Assembly: GCA_037441525.1 (NCBI GenBank) | Contig: JBBISA010000003.1 | Span: forward strand, 130,241-194,240 | Direction: 5' to 3' | Source: SKVR01 sp037441525 | GTDB taxonomy: Bacteria > Bacteroidota > Bacteroidia > Bacteroidales > UBA7960 | DNA: 64,000 bases | Part shown: positions 17,567 through 26,773 of the stretch, piece after piece | How the letters are laid out: each line of letters begins with the position of its first letter | Numbering within the stretch: position 1 is the stretch's first letter | The notes under the pieces: generated by a model | What the model saw: the letters and a program-made list of their open reading frames with translations, nothing else | The model's database searches: none | What the model was told of the DNA's origin: nothing | Translations under genes and position numbers: made by a program

Positions 17567-19720
17567 TTACTGAATAATTGTCATTTCATTGAGCAGGTGA
17601 CCTGCACCGGCAACCTTGTCGATAACAAAAAGAATGTAGCGGGCATCTACATTTATGGATCGCTGGGTATTATGCTCGAACAGGATATCGCCGCTCATGG
17701 CTTCCCAATTGCCATCGAAAGCCAGGCCGATGAGGTAACCGTTGCCATCAATAACAGGACTTCCGGAATTGCCTCCGGTTATATCATTTCCAGAAATAAA
17801 ATTCACAACCATTTGCCCGTTGCTACCATATTTACCAAACTGTTGGTTGCTTATAAGTTGTGTTAATTCTTGCGGAACCACAAACTCATGATGACTGGGG
17901 TCTTCCTTTTCGGTGATTCCATTGGTGGTGGTAATATAATCGAAAATAACAGCATCTTTTGGTCTGTATGAAGCGACTCTGCCAAATGTAAGCCGCATGG
18001 TTGAGTTGGCATCGGGATAGAACATGCCATCCGGGTCCATTTCGCGCAAACCCTTTACGAACTGCCTGCGGGCAATTGCCAGCCTGTCATCATACTCGGC
18101 TACCTGAGCCGAAATCTCATCAAACTTATCATAAAGAGCTGTACTCATGCGAAACACCCAATCGTTATGTATGGTTTTCAGTTTCGGATTATCAAGAAAC
18201 CTTTCCAGGTTCTGACGACTTGCAAAAATGGATTTGCGATAGACTTCGGCGGCAAAGCGGTTGTAATCGCCACGGTATTTGCGATTTATTTCATTAAAAA
18301 TGGCAGGTTTTAAATGAGCCGGCACTCTTGAATTGTACGTTTCCATCATGGCAGCCCAAAGCTGGCGGTCAACATTGGTGTCGAAATTCCGATACAACCT
18401 TTCAAGCAATAGCCTTATTCTGTTAGCTTCTTCTTTAACGGTCTCTGGCGAAGACCCTTCCTTAAGCAGGCTGGCAAGTTTTACAAAATTTCGTGAAATA
18501 GGTATAACATCGGCCCCGGTAGCTACTGCTTCGGCGTGGATAAAATTATAGGAATGAAATTTTTCAAAGCCGACGTAAGCGCTTCGGAATTGTTCAAGCA
18601 GGTTGCCATACTCAGCCTTCCTGTTAGTTTCACTGTTAACCCAATTGGTAAAGTTCGCCTCCATCTCACGCTTGGTTTGGGCAACATTATGACGTTTCAG
18701 GGCTTCGCTCATACCAATGAAGTTTTTCCAGTAATTTGAAATTCCTGATTGTTTTGATGCGTATTTTATCCTCAATTCGGCACCCGAAGCCATTGCCTGC
18801 TCAATAATATCGAGTTTACGGCGACGTATGTCGATGCGCAAAGGAAGCTCGTGCTGCAACTTGAACTCAATGCCAAATGAAGTAAGGTACCTGTCGGTTG
18901 AGCCTGGATAACCCATAATCATGGTAAAATCTCCTTCCTGCACCCCTTTTATTGAAACAGGCAGGTAGTGGCGGGGTTTAAGGGGAATATTTTCGGGGCT
19001 GTATTCGGCAGGTTTCCCGTCGGGGCCCGAATAAACCCTGAAGATTGCAAAATCGCCGGTATGGCGGGGCCACATCCAGTTGTCGGTATCGCCGCCAAAC
19101 TTACCGATTGAAGATGGAGGAGCACCCACCAGCCTCACATCGTTATACCGTTCATTAATAAAAAGGTAGTACTCGTTTCCGGCAAACATAGCCCTTACAA
19201 ACCCCGTATAATGGGTACCCTGGGTAGCTTCCTTTACAATCTGATTGCTTTTGTCCAGAATTGCCCGGTTGCGTTCGTTGCGGCTCATGTTGTCATTGAT
19301 CACAGAATTGATCTGACTGGTTACATCGGTAACACTAACCAGAAAAGTAACGAACAACCCCGGATTAGGCAATTCCTCCTGCCTGCTCATAGCCCAGAAC
19401 CCGTCCTTAAGATAATCGTTTTCAGGGGTGCTGTGCATTTGAATACGGCTGTAACCGCAATGATGATTGGTAAGCAGAAGGCCTTCGGGTGAAATAATTT
19501 CGCCGGTGCAGCCACCACCGAAACTAACGATGGCATCCTTTAGGCTGGATTTGTTAAAACTGAAAATCTGATCGGGCGACAGGCTGAGCCCCATTTGCTG
19601 CATACGATTATACAGGGCGTCGTTTATCTGATAGGGCAACCACATGCCCTCATCGGCATGTAATTTTGAGGTAAAAAATGCCACAAACAATACCAAGGTG
19701 GCAAGTACTTTTTTTATCAT
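17567..19720 (-). CDS. S46 family dipeptidyl-peptidase, DPP7-like
   Basis: 717 aa periplasmic serine exopeptidase that removes dipeptides from peptide N-termini, part of the amino-acid scavenging typical of Bacteroidota. The signal peptide is MIKKVLATLVLFVAFF to about residue 22. The chymotrypsin-like catalytic elements are split: His in LTNHHCGY (His86/87), and Ser652 in GGNSGSPV. The residue 18 positions after the Ser is Gly670 (LAFDGNW). In characterised enzymes a Gly there goes with hydrophobic P1 residues (DPP7) and an Arg with Asp/Glu (DPP11), so DPP7 specificity is inferred. Full length for the family. Confidence 0.93.
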   Translation of the reverse strand: MIKKVLATLVLFVAFFTSKLHADEGMWLPYQINDALYNRMQQMGLSLSPDQIFSFNKSSLKDAIVSFGGGCTGEIISPEGLLLTNHHCGYSRIQMHSTPENDYLKDGFWAMSRQEELPNPGLFVTFLVSVTDVTSQINSVINDNMSRNERNRAILDKSNQIVKEATQGTHYTGFVRAMFAGNEYYLFINERYNDVRLVGAPPSSIGKFGGDTDNWMWPRHTGDFAIFRVYSGPDGKPAEYSPENIPLKPRHYLPVSIKGVQEGDFTMIMGYPGSTDRYLTSFGIEFKLQHELPLRIDIRRRKLDIIEQAMASGAELRIKYASKQSGISNYWKNFIGMSEALKRHNVAQTKREMEANFTNWVNSETNRKAEYGNLLEQFRSAYVGFEKFHSYNFIHAEAVATGADVIPISRNFVKLASLLKEGSSPETVKEEANRIRLLLERLYRNFDTNVDRQLWAAMMETYNSRVPAHLKPAIFNEINRKYRGDYNRFAAEVYRKSIFASRQNLERFLDNPKLKTIHNDWVFRMSTALYDKFDEISAQVAEYDDRLAIARRQFVKGLREMDPDGMFYPDANSTMRLTFGRVASYRPKDAVIFDYITTTNGITEKEDPSHHEFVVPQELTQLISNQQFGKYGSNGQMVVNFISGNDITGGNSGSPVIDGNGYLIGLAFDGNWEAMSGDILFEHNTQRSINVDARYILFVIDKVAGAGHLLNEMTIIQ

Positions 19721-19802
19721 AGTGTTAATGAATGTGGATGAATTGATAACCGTTGGATAAAGATTGGATATAGTTTAGAAAAAGTCTGGAAGCGGATTCT
19801 GG

Positions 19803-20894
19803 CTATGTGTATTCTTCGCCTTTGAAAAGTTTCACATCGTTTACGAATTTCCTGATTTGCTGCTCCTGACTTTTGTGGCAAATGAGCAACGAATTTTCAT
19901 ATTCTGAAACAATGAAGTCGTTTAGTCCCTGAATGACCACCAGTTTACCGGCTGGTACATTTACAATGCAGTTTTCTGCTTCATACAGCATAACGTTTTC
20001 GCCCATTACTGCATTGTTCTGCTCATCCTTTTCCATCGATTCATAGAGCGAACCCCAGGTACCCAGGTCAGACCATCCAAAATCGGAAATAAAAACGTGG
20101 ACATTTTCAGCTTTTTCCATGATGGCATAATCAATGGAAATACTTTTACATGCAGGATACGCCTGATCTATATATGCTTCTTCCTGCGGGGTGTTGTATT
20201 TACCCACTCCCCGCTGAAATACATCAGTGATCTCAGGCTGATACTTCTCGAATGCTTCAATAATAGCCTTTACCGACCAGATAAAAATTCCTGAGTTCCA
20301 GAGAAAGTCGCCACTCTGTAAAAATGACCGGGCCAGTTCAAGGTTAGGCTTTTCGGTGAAAGTTTTAACCTTTCGCAGCAGTTCGTTGTTTTCAAATCGC
20401 TGACCAGCCACAAACTGAATGTATCCATAGCCGGTGTCGGGACGTGAAGGCTTGATACCAAGGGTGTAGAAATTATTGCTTTTTGCTGCTTCATTCAGGG
20501 CATCAGTTATAATTCCGCAAAATACGTCTTCCTTCATAATTATATGGTCAGAAGGGGCTACTACCATGGCGGCATTGGGGTTTTGAGCATTTATTTTCCA
20601 GGCAGCATAAGCAATACATGGGGCAGTATTCTTTCGGGCGGGCTCACAAATCACCTGGTTCTCGCCAATTCCGGCAAGTTGTTCCAAAACGAGATCGCGA
20701 TATATTTTGTTGGTAACGATGTAAATATTTTCTGGTTCACATACCCGCAAAAATCGTTCGTAGGTTTGCTGAATAAGGGTTTTGCCGGTACCCAGTATAT
20801 CAATAAATTGCTTTGGGCGGCTGGTTTTGCTCATTGGCCAGAAGCGTTCGCCTACCCCTCCTGCCATAATTATTGCATAAAAGTTTTTTTTCAT
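19803..20894 (-). CDS. manC: Mannose-1-phosphate guanylyltransferase
   Basis: 363 aa, cytoplasmic. It makes GDP-mannose from mannose-1-phosphate and GTP for glycan synthesis. The nucleotidyltransferase signature is at the N-terminus (IMAGGVGERFWPMS, then RPKQFI), with VVAPSDHII, the TGYGYI strand, FTEKP and WNSGIFIW in order. The phosphomannose isomerase domain found in longer bifunctional homologues is absent, which is usual in Bacteroidota. It is the downstream neighbour of the SprT-like gene on the same strand. Confidence 0.93.
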   Translation of the reverse strand: MKKNFYAIIMAGGVGERFWPMSKTSRPKQFIDILGTGKTLIQQTYERFLRVCEPENIYIVTNKIYRDLVLEQLAGIGENQVICEPARKNTAPCIAYAAWKINAQNPNAAMVVAPSDHIIMKEDVFCGIITDALNEAAKSNNFYTLGIKPSRPDTGYGYIQFVAGQRFENNELLRKVKTFTEKPNLELARSFLQSGDFLWNSGIFIWSVKAIIEAFEKYQPEITDVFQRGVGKYNTPQEEAYIDQAYPACKSISIDYAIMEKAENVHVFISDFGWSDLGTWGSLYESMEKDEQNNAVMGENVMLYEAENCIVNVPAGKLVVIQGLNDFIVSEYENSLLICHKSQEQQIRKFVNDVKLFKGEEYT

Positions 20895-20991
20895 CAGAAA
20901 GGAAATTTAGTTAATTGGCAGGATGAAACACGCATGATAGATTTTCATCCAGCTGTATTGTTTATTGGATCATGCCCGGTTCATAGCTGTA

Positions 20992-21636
20992 TTATTGTTG
21001 ATGGATTTTTCCGGGCGGTTTTTCGCCCAAAGGATGAATAATTGCCGAAGGATGAAAAAGATATCTTCGGTTATTGGTAAGACAAAAGCACCGGAATCGT
21101 GTACGCAACTTTTCTTCTTTACGAAAAACCCGCCCATTGCCGGCACTAAAATAGCTGTTTACAGGAAGTTGCTCAACGGTAACCTGGTCTTCACCCCCAT
21201 TTTCAAGCAGCTGCAACTGTTTCCAGAGCTTATTATCAGCTGCGAATGTAGCTTTGACATTTTGAGAAAAAGCAAGGATCGAATTCTGCAAATGATTAGG
21301 AACATGGCCCAGGAAAATAGCCTGCCTGAGCAAACTTCCAAACTCCTCTTTCCATTGTTTACCGTGCGGCGAAACCTTTCTGCCGAATTTATTCCAAACC
21401 AGTAAATGGGCATATTCATGCAAATATATAAGGTAAGTAAGCAATGGGCTCAAACCACCATTGATACTGATGCGGTGACGACTTTGTTTGTGCGGCGGAC
21501 GGTAATCTCCCAGTTTTGATGAACGGTAGCGCGAAATGGTAAGTTGAACAGTGTGTTTTTCAAGCATCCCAAAAACCTGATCTATGGTTTCAGGAGGAAA
21601 ATATCGTGATAAAATCTCCTTATACTGTTTGCTCAT
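20992..21636 (-). CDS. SprT-like zinc metalloprotease-fold protein
   Basis: 214 aa. The zinc-binding HEYAH motif lies at residues 73-77, preceded by the ISINGGLSP strand and followed by SPHGKQWKEEF, the order seen in SprT-like domains. Homologues include the DNA-protein crosslink protease SPRTN, but bacterial SprT proteins are poorly characterised. The C-terminal third contains RTRFRCFC with two cysteines, less than the usual zinc ribbon. The start at 21636 lies inside the end of the small lipoprotein gene (17 nt overlap), so the two are probably coupled. Confidence 0.85.
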   Translation of the reverse strand: MSKQYKEILSRYFPPETIDQVFGMLEKHTVQLTISRYRSSKLGDYRPPHKQSRHRISINGGLSPLLTYLIYLHEYAHLLVWNKFGRKVSPHGKQWKEEFGSLLRQAIFLGHVPNHLQNSILAFSQNVKATFAADNKLWKQLQLLENGGEDQVTVEQLPVNSYFSAGNGRVFRKEEKLRTRFRCFCLTNNRRYLFHPSAIIHPLGEKPPGKIHQQ

Positions 21637-21787
21637 TTAACGGGTTGGTTACAAGGGGCGAAATGGGCTTTTCCATGCCCCAGGAGGGGCAATTGCATTT
21701 ACGGTTCCGTTTGGCGGCACATGAGCTACCAGCAATTATCAATACCAGCAATACTCCCCAAATTCCTTTTGTTGATTTGATGCGCAT
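21620..21787 (-). CDS. Small cysteine-rich lipoprotein, 55 aa
   Basis: A short open frame begins at ATG 21787 and ends with TAA at 21622-21620. It encodes a basic N-terminus (MRIKSTKG), a hydrophobic segment and a lipobox IAGSSC with Cys23. The mature peptide is about 33 residues and has a CNCPSW motif (Cys31, Cys33). The basic-hydrophobic-lipobox order and the overlap with the SprT-like gene support a real gene. Tiny lipoproteins with a C-x-C-P motif are familiar in Bacteroidota, but their role is unknown to me. Confidence 0.7.
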   Translation of the reverse strand: MRIKSTKGIWGVLLVLIIAGSSCAAKRNRKCNCPSWGMEKPISPLVTNPLNEQTV

Positions 21788-21972
21788 ATATTTAACTAAA
21801 TTACAGACAATTGCACATAATTTTATGCCAAAAGTTCTGATTGCAAACCTACGGAAATTTTCTTAACCTTCATCAAAGCCAAAATTTATCAATAGTTATT
21901 TAACCCCAAACTGCAACCTTTACGCAATTAAAATATGCGTAAATTCGCAGGTATTTTAAAAGGGCACCCATC

Positions 21973-22722
21973 GTGATTTTAAAGAAGTTATTCGCGCATA
22001 TCGGCCGGTATCTTACCCTAATGGGCCAGGTATTGCGCCGTCCGGAAAATTCAACAATCTACCGTCAGAAAATTATTGTGGAGATGGACAATCTCGGGCT
22101 CGAAAGCCTGGGTATAATTACCATTATATCGGTTTTTATGGGTGCTGTGGTTACCATACAAACCGCATTCAATATCGACCACCCGCTTATGCCCATCTAT
22201 GCCATTGGCTACACCACGCGACAATCGATAATTCTTGAATTTTCGCCCACCATTATCAGCCTTATCCTGGCAGGTAAAGTAGGCTCACGAATAGCTTCCG
22301 AAATTGGCACCATGCGGGTTACAGAACAAATTGACGCACTCGAAGTAATGGGTATCAACTCAGCCGGCTACCTTATTCTGCCAAAAATAATTGCCTGTGT
22401 ACTCATAAATCCGGTGCTGGTGGTGGTGAGTATGTTTCTTGGGATTTTTGGTGGATGGATGGCCTCCTTCATTACCCAGGTAGTACCACTAAGCCATTAT
22501 ACTGTGGGAATTTTGCTCGAATTTGAGTTTTATGATGTGATTTATGCCCTCATCAAAACAATTGTATTTGCATTTCTGATTACTTCCATTTCGGGATATT
22601 TTGGCTACATTACCCGTGGCGGAGCCCTTGAGGTTGGACATTCGAGCACCAAAGCGGTAGTATTCAGCAGTATTTACATAATCATTTTCAACCTTATCCT
22701 TACTCAAATCCTGCTTGTATGA
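21973..22722 (+). CDS. mlaE: MlaE-family lipid ABC transporter permease
   Basis: 249 aa inner-membrane permease starting with GTG at 21973. The MlaE signature region is clear: LGLESLGIITIISVFMG near residue 40 and SPTIISLILAGKVGSRIASEIGTM near residue 92, then EQIDALEVMGI. It belongs to an Mla/MCE-type system that moves phospholipids between the inner and outer membranes. Its TGA overlaps the ATG of the ATPase gene (ATGA at 22719). The MCE-domain partner (MlaD) is not next to it. Confidence 0.92.
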   Translation: MILKKLFAHIGRYLTLMGQVLRRPENSTIYRQKIIVEMDNLGLESLGIITIISVFMGAVVTIQTAFNIDHPLMPIYAIGYTTRQSIILEFSPTIISLILAGKVGSRIASEIGTMRVTEQIDALEVMGINSAGYLILPKIIACVLINPVLVVVSMFLGIFGGWMASFITQVVPLSHYTVGILLEFEFYDVIYALIKTIVFAFLITSISGYFGYITRGGALEVGHSSTKAVVFSSIYIIIFNLILTQILLV

Positions 22723-23465
22723 TTCAAACCCGAAATATTTGCAAGTCGTTTATCGGGCAGGATGTCCTTACGGCTGTCTCCACCCGTTTCGAAAGGGGAA
22801 AAACCAGCCTTATTATTGGTCAGAGCGGCTCGGGGAAAACTGTACTGATGAAGTGTCTGGTTGGCTTGCACGAACCTGATGCGGGCGAGGTATGGTTCGA
22901 TGAGGTAAACTTTACGGCACTTACCAATCGCAACCGGTCGGTCATCAGAAAAAAGATGGGCATGCTTTTTCAGGGAAGCGCACTGTTCGATTCGCTTACT
23001 GTTGAAGAAAACGTTATGTTCCCCCTTGAAATGTTCAACAGGAAGATGAGCCGTCGAGAGAAACAAAAACGGGCCGACTTCTGCCTCGATAGGGTTAATA
23101 TTAAAAACTCCAATAAGCTTTATCCCGCCGAAATTAGCGGGGGTATGAAAAAGAGGGTAGCCATAGCCCGTGCCATAGCCAATAGCCCCGAGTATCTCTT
23201 TTGCGACGAGCCCAACTCGGGACTCGACCCTGCAACCGCTATTGTTATCGATAATCTCATCAGCGAAATAACCAAAGAATTCAACATTACAACCGTCATC
23301 AACACCCACGACATGAACAGCGTAATGGAAATTGGCGACCATGTTGTTTTTCTTTTCAAAGGAAAGCTCTGGTGGCAGGGAAGTTCGGAAGAAATACTAA
23401 AATCGGGCAACCCCGAAGTAGAGAACTTCGTTTATGCATCGGAACTGATGCGGAAGTTGAAATAA
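22719..23465 (+). CDS. mlaF: MlaF-family ABC transporter ATP-binding protein
   Basis: 248 aa ATPase partner of the preceding permease. Walker A GQSGSGKT is at residues 34-41, the Q-loop is in MLFQGSALFDSLTV, the ABC signature is EISGGMKKRVAIARAI and Walker B is EYLFCDEPNSGLDP. The ISGGM(K/R)KR form of the signature is characteristic of MlaF. Translationally coupled to mlaE by a 4 nt overlap. Confidence 0.92.
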   Translation: MIQTRNICKSFIGQDVLTAVSTRFERGKTSLIIGQSGSGKTVLMKCLVGLHEPDAGEVWFDEVNFTALTNRNRSVIRKKMGMLFQGSALFDSLTVEENVMFPLEMFNRKMSRREKQKRADFCLDRVNIKNSNKLYPAEISGGMKKRVAIARAIANSPEYLFCDEPNSGLDPATAIVIDNLISEITKEFNITTVINTHDMNSVMEIGDHVVFLFKGKLWWQGSSEEILKSGNPEVENFVYASELMRKLK

Positions 23466-23492
23466 GCTCGCCATCATCATCCTGAATTTTAG

Positions 23493-23500
23493 TATTTTTG
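23493..23500 (+). promoter_or_regulatory. Possible -7 box upstream of the FtsX-like permease gene
   Basis: TATTTTTG matches TAnnTTTG, with a predicted start near 23507, 46 nt before the gene. The -33 box is not evident. Confidence 0.25.
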
Positions 23501-23552
23501 CAGCCTCCATTGTAGAAGATAATTTTCTAAACCTAAAACAGACACCCGCCCA

Positions 23553-24803
23553 ATGATACTATTCATCAAGCTGTTCAAGGAAAGCGCCCTGTTTGCATGG
23601 GGCAGCCTGGTGTCGAACAAGTTGCGCACGCTTCTTACCCTCCTTGGAATAACCATAGGCATATTCGCTATTATAAGTGTTTTCAGTGTGGTTGATGCAC
23701 TCGAAAGACAAATCAGAACCAGCATAACATCTTTGGGCGACAATGTGATTTACATACAAAAGTGGCCATGGGAATTTGGCTCTGATTATGCCTGGTGGCG
23801 CTACATGAACAGGCCCAACGTGAAGCCATGGGAAATGGAAGAAATGATGCGCCGCAGCAGCCTTGTTGAATATGCTGTTTATACTGCCACAACGCAACAG
23901 GTCGTCGAGTTTCAGAATAAAAATATTGACCAGGTTACAGTTCTAAGTGTCAGTCATGATTATGATAAAGTAAGAACCTTTGAGCTTGAAAACGGACGCT
24001 ATTTTTCGCCTGCCGAATCATCTGCAGGGCGCAATGTGGTAATCCTGGGCAATGAAATTTCGCGTAAACTCTTTGGCGCGGTTAACCCCGTGGGACAAAG
24101 CGTTAAAGCATTCGGCCGCCGACTCGAAGTAGTAGGGGTTTTTACCCGCGAAGGCCAGGCACCGTTCAGCAATAGTCACGATGAACTGGTAGTAATCCCC
24201 ATAAACTGGGTAAATAACATTATTGATGTCAGCGGCGACCGCTACAACCCCAGCGTGCTTGCCCGTGGCAGGCCGAATATTGCCAACGATGAACTTATCG
24301 ATGAACTGCGCGGCATTTTGCGCTCTCTGCGCCGTTTAAAGCCTGCTGCCGAAGATAATTTTGCCCTTAACCAAACAAGCCTTCTTACCCAGGGTTTCGA
24401 CGGACTGTTTGCCATCCTTAAAATAACCGGCTGGATAATTGGCGGTTTCTCCATTTTGGTGGGTGGATTTGGAATTGCCAACATTATGTTTGTTTCGGTT
24501 AAAGAACGTACTACCATTATTGGCATACAGAAAGCAATGGGGGCAAAGAACTATTTTATTTTACTTCAGTTCCTTACCGAATCAGTGCTTCTCAGTTTGT
24601 TCGGAGGAATAATAGGCCTAATCCTGGTTTTCGCAGGTACCTGGGCCGCCTCGGCAGCTCTCGATTTCGACCTTTTGCTGCAACCCAAAAACCTGCTGCT
24701 GGGTATTAACGTTTCGGTAATTATCGGCCTAGTGGCGGGTTTCATTCCGGCCTGGTCGGCAGCACATCTCAACCCTGTTGATGCAATTAGAGCAAATACT
24801 TAG
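23553..24803 (+). CDS. MacB/FtsX-type ABC transporter permease without its own ATPase
   Basis: 416 aa with the layout of MacB/FtsX-family permeases: an N-terminal membrane helix (about residues 27-48, LLTLLGITIGIFAIISVFSV), a large periplasmic domain (about 50-285) and three C-terminal helices ending in AAHLNPVDAIRA, the common family tail. Proteins of this type export peptides or lipoproteins or act as mechanotransmission devices. No ATPase of the LolD/MacB kind is adjacent; mlaF upstream belongs to another family. The partner is therefore elsewhere in the genome. Confidence 0.87.
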   Translation: MILFIKLFKESALFAWGSLVSNKLRTLLTLLGITIGIFAIISVFSVVDALERQIRTSITSLGDNVIYIQKWPWEFGSDYAWWRYMNRPNVKPWEMEEMMRRSSLVEYAVYTATTQQVVEFQNKNIDQVTVLSVSHDYDKVRTFELENGRYFSPAESSAGRNVVILGNEISRKLFGAVNPVGQSVKAFGRRLEVVGVFTREGQAPFSNSHDELVVIPINWVNNIIDVSGDRYNPSVLARGRPNIANDELIDELRGILRSLRRLKPAAEDNFALNQTSLLTQGFDGLFAILKITGWIIGGFSILVGGFGIANIMFVSVKERTTIIGIQKAMGAKNYFILLQFLTESVLLSLFGGIIGLILVFAGTWAASAALDFDLLLQPKNLLLGINVSVIIGLVAGFIPAWSAAHLNPVDAIRANT

Positions 24804-24899
24804 TCTGGATTGATTCTTCATTGACAGATAAATAGATTGATATGCAGGGAAAAGCTTGAAATAAACAGTGTTTTAAAAAACCTTTACTAATTGATTAAA

Positions 24900-26423
24900 A
24901 TGAGCAACAAAAAAGTAATTCTTGTTATTATGGATGGCTGGGGCAAGGGTCGTGGCGATAATTCAGATATCATTGCCAAGGCCAATGTGCCTTTCACAAA
25001 AAGTTTGAATGAAAAAGCTGCCTTTTCCACCCTCAAAACATCCGGTGAAGATGTGGGCCTTCCCGATGGGCAAATGGGCAATTCCGAAGTGGGTCACCTG
25101 AATATTGGCGCCGGACGGGTGGTTTATCAGGATCTGGTAAAAATCTCTCTTGCAATAAAAGACGGAAGTTTTCACAAACACCCGGTACTTACTGATGCCT
25201 TTAATTACGCCAAAAAAGAAGGGAAAAAAGTTCACCTGCTGGGCCTTGTTTCAAATGGTGGTGTACATTCTGCCATGGACCATCTTTTCGGCATTTGTGA
25301 TGTGGCCAAACTACATAATTTCAGCGGGTTGTATATTCATGCTTTTACCGATGGACGGGATACCGACCCAAAAAGCGGGCTGGGTTTCATCAATGAACTT
25401 GAAGACCATCTGAAAAAATCGGCTGGAACCATTGCTACCGTTTGCGGACGATACTACGCAATGGACCGCGATAAACGATGGGAACGGGTAAAAATTGCCT
25501 ACGATATGCTGGTAAACGGACAAGGGGAAAAATATACCTCCGCCGCCCAGGCCATACAAGCATCATACAACGAAGATGTAACTGACGAATTCATCAAACC
25601 AAAGGTAATAACAGGCACCCAAAATCAACCATTGGCAACCATAGAAAAGGATGATGTGGTAATTTGCTTTAACTTCCGCACCGACCGCCTTCGCGAAATA
25701 TCCGTTGTACTTACCCAGAAAGATATGCCCGAACACGGCATGAAAACTATGCCTTTGTATTACCTAACCATGGCCAAATACGACGATTCTTTCAGGAATG
25801 TTAAGGTTATTTACGAAAAGGATGACCTTGCCAATACAATGGGCGAAGTTCTTGAAAACTATGGAAAAACTCAGTTGCGAATTGCCGAAACTGAAAAATA
25901 CCCCCATGTTACCTTCTTTTTTAGTGGCGGGCGCGAAAATGAATTTAAGGGCGAAGAGCGTATTATGATTGCATCACCAAAGGTAGCCACCTACGATTTG
26001 CAACCCGAAATGAGTGCTGTTGAAGTCAAAAATGCCGTTGTGGCCGAATTAAAAAAACAAAAGTTCGATTTTATCTGTCTCAATTTTGCCAATGCCGATA
26101 TGGTAGGACATACTGGAGTGTACGATGCCATAAAAAAAGCAGTTGAAACTGTTGATGCCTGCGTAAAGGAAGTTACCGAAACCGCGGTTGAAAATGGATA
26201 TACTGTTCTGATTACTGCCGACCATGGTAATGCCGACTATGCTTTCAATGACGACGGCTCACCCAACACGGCCCATACAACCAATCCCGTTCCACTCTGG
26301 ATGCTTGATAAACAATACAAGCAACTTAATAAGGGCGGACGACTGGCTGACCTGGCTCCTACCATTCTTCATATCATGGGCCTGAAAATCCCTGAAGTAA
26401 TGACAGGGAAAGTGCTGGTGTAG
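24900..26423 (+). CDS. gpmI: 2,3-bisphosphoglycerate-independent phosphoglycerate mutase
   Basis: 507 aa from ATG 24900 (a TTG three codons upstream is in frame). It interconverts 3- and 2-phosphoglycerate in glycolysis using two metal ions and a phosphoserine. Alkaline-phosphatase-fold motifs are present: DGWGKG near the N-terminus, the catalytic serine in MGNSEVGHLNIGAGR, the HAFTDGRDT and FNFRTDRLREI segments, NFANADMVGHTG and ITADHGNAD, and HTTNPVP near the end. Full length. Its 3' end is next to the truncated GIY-YIG fragment. Confidence 0.95.
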   Translation: MSNKKVILVIMDGWGKGRGDNSDIIAKANVPFTKSLNEKAAFSTLKTSGEDVGLPDGQMGNSEVGHLNIGAGRVVYQDLVKISLAIKDGSFHKHPVLTDAFNYAKKEGKKVHLLGLVSNGGVHSAMDHLFGICDVAKLHNFSGLYIHAFTDGRDTDPKSGLGFINELEDHLKKSAGTIATVCGRYYAMDRDKRWERVKIAYDMLVNGQGEKYTSAAQAIQASYNEDVTDEFIKPKVITGTQNQPLATIEKDDVVICFNFRTDRLREISVVLTQKDMPEHGMKTMPLYYLTMAKYDDSFRNVKVIYEKDDLANTMGEVLENYGKTQLRIAETEKYPHVTFFFSGGRENEFKGEERIMIASPKVATYDLQPEMSAVEVKNAVVAELKKQKFDFICLNFANADMVGHTGVYDAIKKAVETVDACVKEVTETAVENGYTVLITADHGNADYAFNDDGSPNTAHTTNPVPLWMLDKQYKQLNKGGRLADLAPTILHIMGLKIPEVMTGKVLV

Positions 26424-26458
26424 GTTTAAAGAAATTTTTATGAACATCAAGCTGAATA

Positions 26459-26630
26459 CTTCCGGGCGGGTGTTATAAGGCTCAAAATACTTTAATTCCC
26501 AGTCATTACAATGGCTGGTATATTTTGTTTTACCCCGATTGTGCTCCTCTATCCTGCGTTGCAGATTATCGGTCGAACCAACGTAAAACCGGTCGGCGCA
26601 AGGGCTGTAAATTATGTAAGTGTAGTACAA
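26459..26630 (-). pseudogene. GIY-YIG nuclease gene fragment, N-terminal 57 codons only
   Basis: Read on the minus strand from ATG 26630, this encodes the start of a small GIY-YIG (UPF0213-type) protein: YTYIIYSPCADRFYVGSTDN with the Tyr/Tyr-Val-Gly pair, the RRIEEHNRG helix and the ELKYFEPYNTRPE strand. Homology stops at 26459; beyond that the frame runs on into the antisense of gpmI without family likeness. The second copy at 26737-26883 shows what is missing (AYRRELYIKGRKR and on). Truncated copy, presumably non-functional. Confidence 0.8.
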
Positions 26631-26649
26631 TTGAATACTAATTTTGCTA

Positions 26650-26688
26650 AAACCAAAAAGGGTTACAGTTTTTTCATCTGTAACCCTT
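26650..26688 (-). terminator. Hairpin terminator downstream of the tRNA(-like) sequence
   Basis: The 11-bp perfect stem AAGGGTTACAG (26658-26668) / CTGTAACCCTT (26678-26688) has a 9-nt loop; read on the minus strand it is followed by TTTTTGG. The right half recurs at 26984-26998 next to tRNA-Val, so each tRNA(-like) unit had its own terminator. Confidence 0.7.
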
Positions 26689-26698
26689 TATTCTTTTG

Positions 26699-26773
26699 TG
26701 GGCGATGACGGATTCGAACCGCCGACCCTCCCGTTGTTAAACGGGATGCTCTGAACCGCCTGAGCCGATTAGT
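26699..26773 (-). pseudogene. tRNA-Val-like remnant lacking the 5' acceptor strand
   Basis: On the minus strand the D-arm (GCTC...GAGC), the T-arm (GGCGG-TTCGAAT-CCGTC) and the 3' acceptor strand with discriminator (ATCGCCCA) are like those of the intact tRNA-Val at 27009-27083. However, the anticodon stem TCCCG/CGGGA encloses 8 nt instead of 7, and the 5' acceptor strand GGGCGAT is replaced by unrelated bases. It cannot fold as a normal tRNA. Its D-arm and anticodon-like loop double as the 3' coding end and stop codon of the GIY-YIG gene. Confidence 0.7.

Larger units (their letters stand above)
26459..26728 (-). repeat. Repeat unit, copy 1: GIY-YIG start, hairpin and tRNA 3' part
   Basis: Both ends of this 270 nt segment recur beyond it: 26459-26513 is identical to 26829-26883, and 26674-26728 is identical to 26984-27038. 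The second copy is interrupted by the run of N. If copy 2 is complete, the missing part equals 26514-26673, that is 160 nt, so the real gap would be about 160 nt instead of the 100 N placeholder. Confidence 0.75.

Noticed and set aside
21606..21866. Plus-strand 86-codon frame
   Set aside because: It runs antisense over the small lipoprotein and the start of the SprT-like gene, with no recognisable features; the minus-strand genes explain the region.
26259..26458. Continuation of the GIY-YIG fragment to a 123-residue protein
   Set aside because: Beyond 26459 the translation is antisense gpmI with no family likeness; the intact copy shows a different C-terminus.
26699..26773. A second functional tRNA
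   Set aside because: The acceptor stem cannot pair and the anticodon loop has 8 nt; treated as a tRNA-like remnant.
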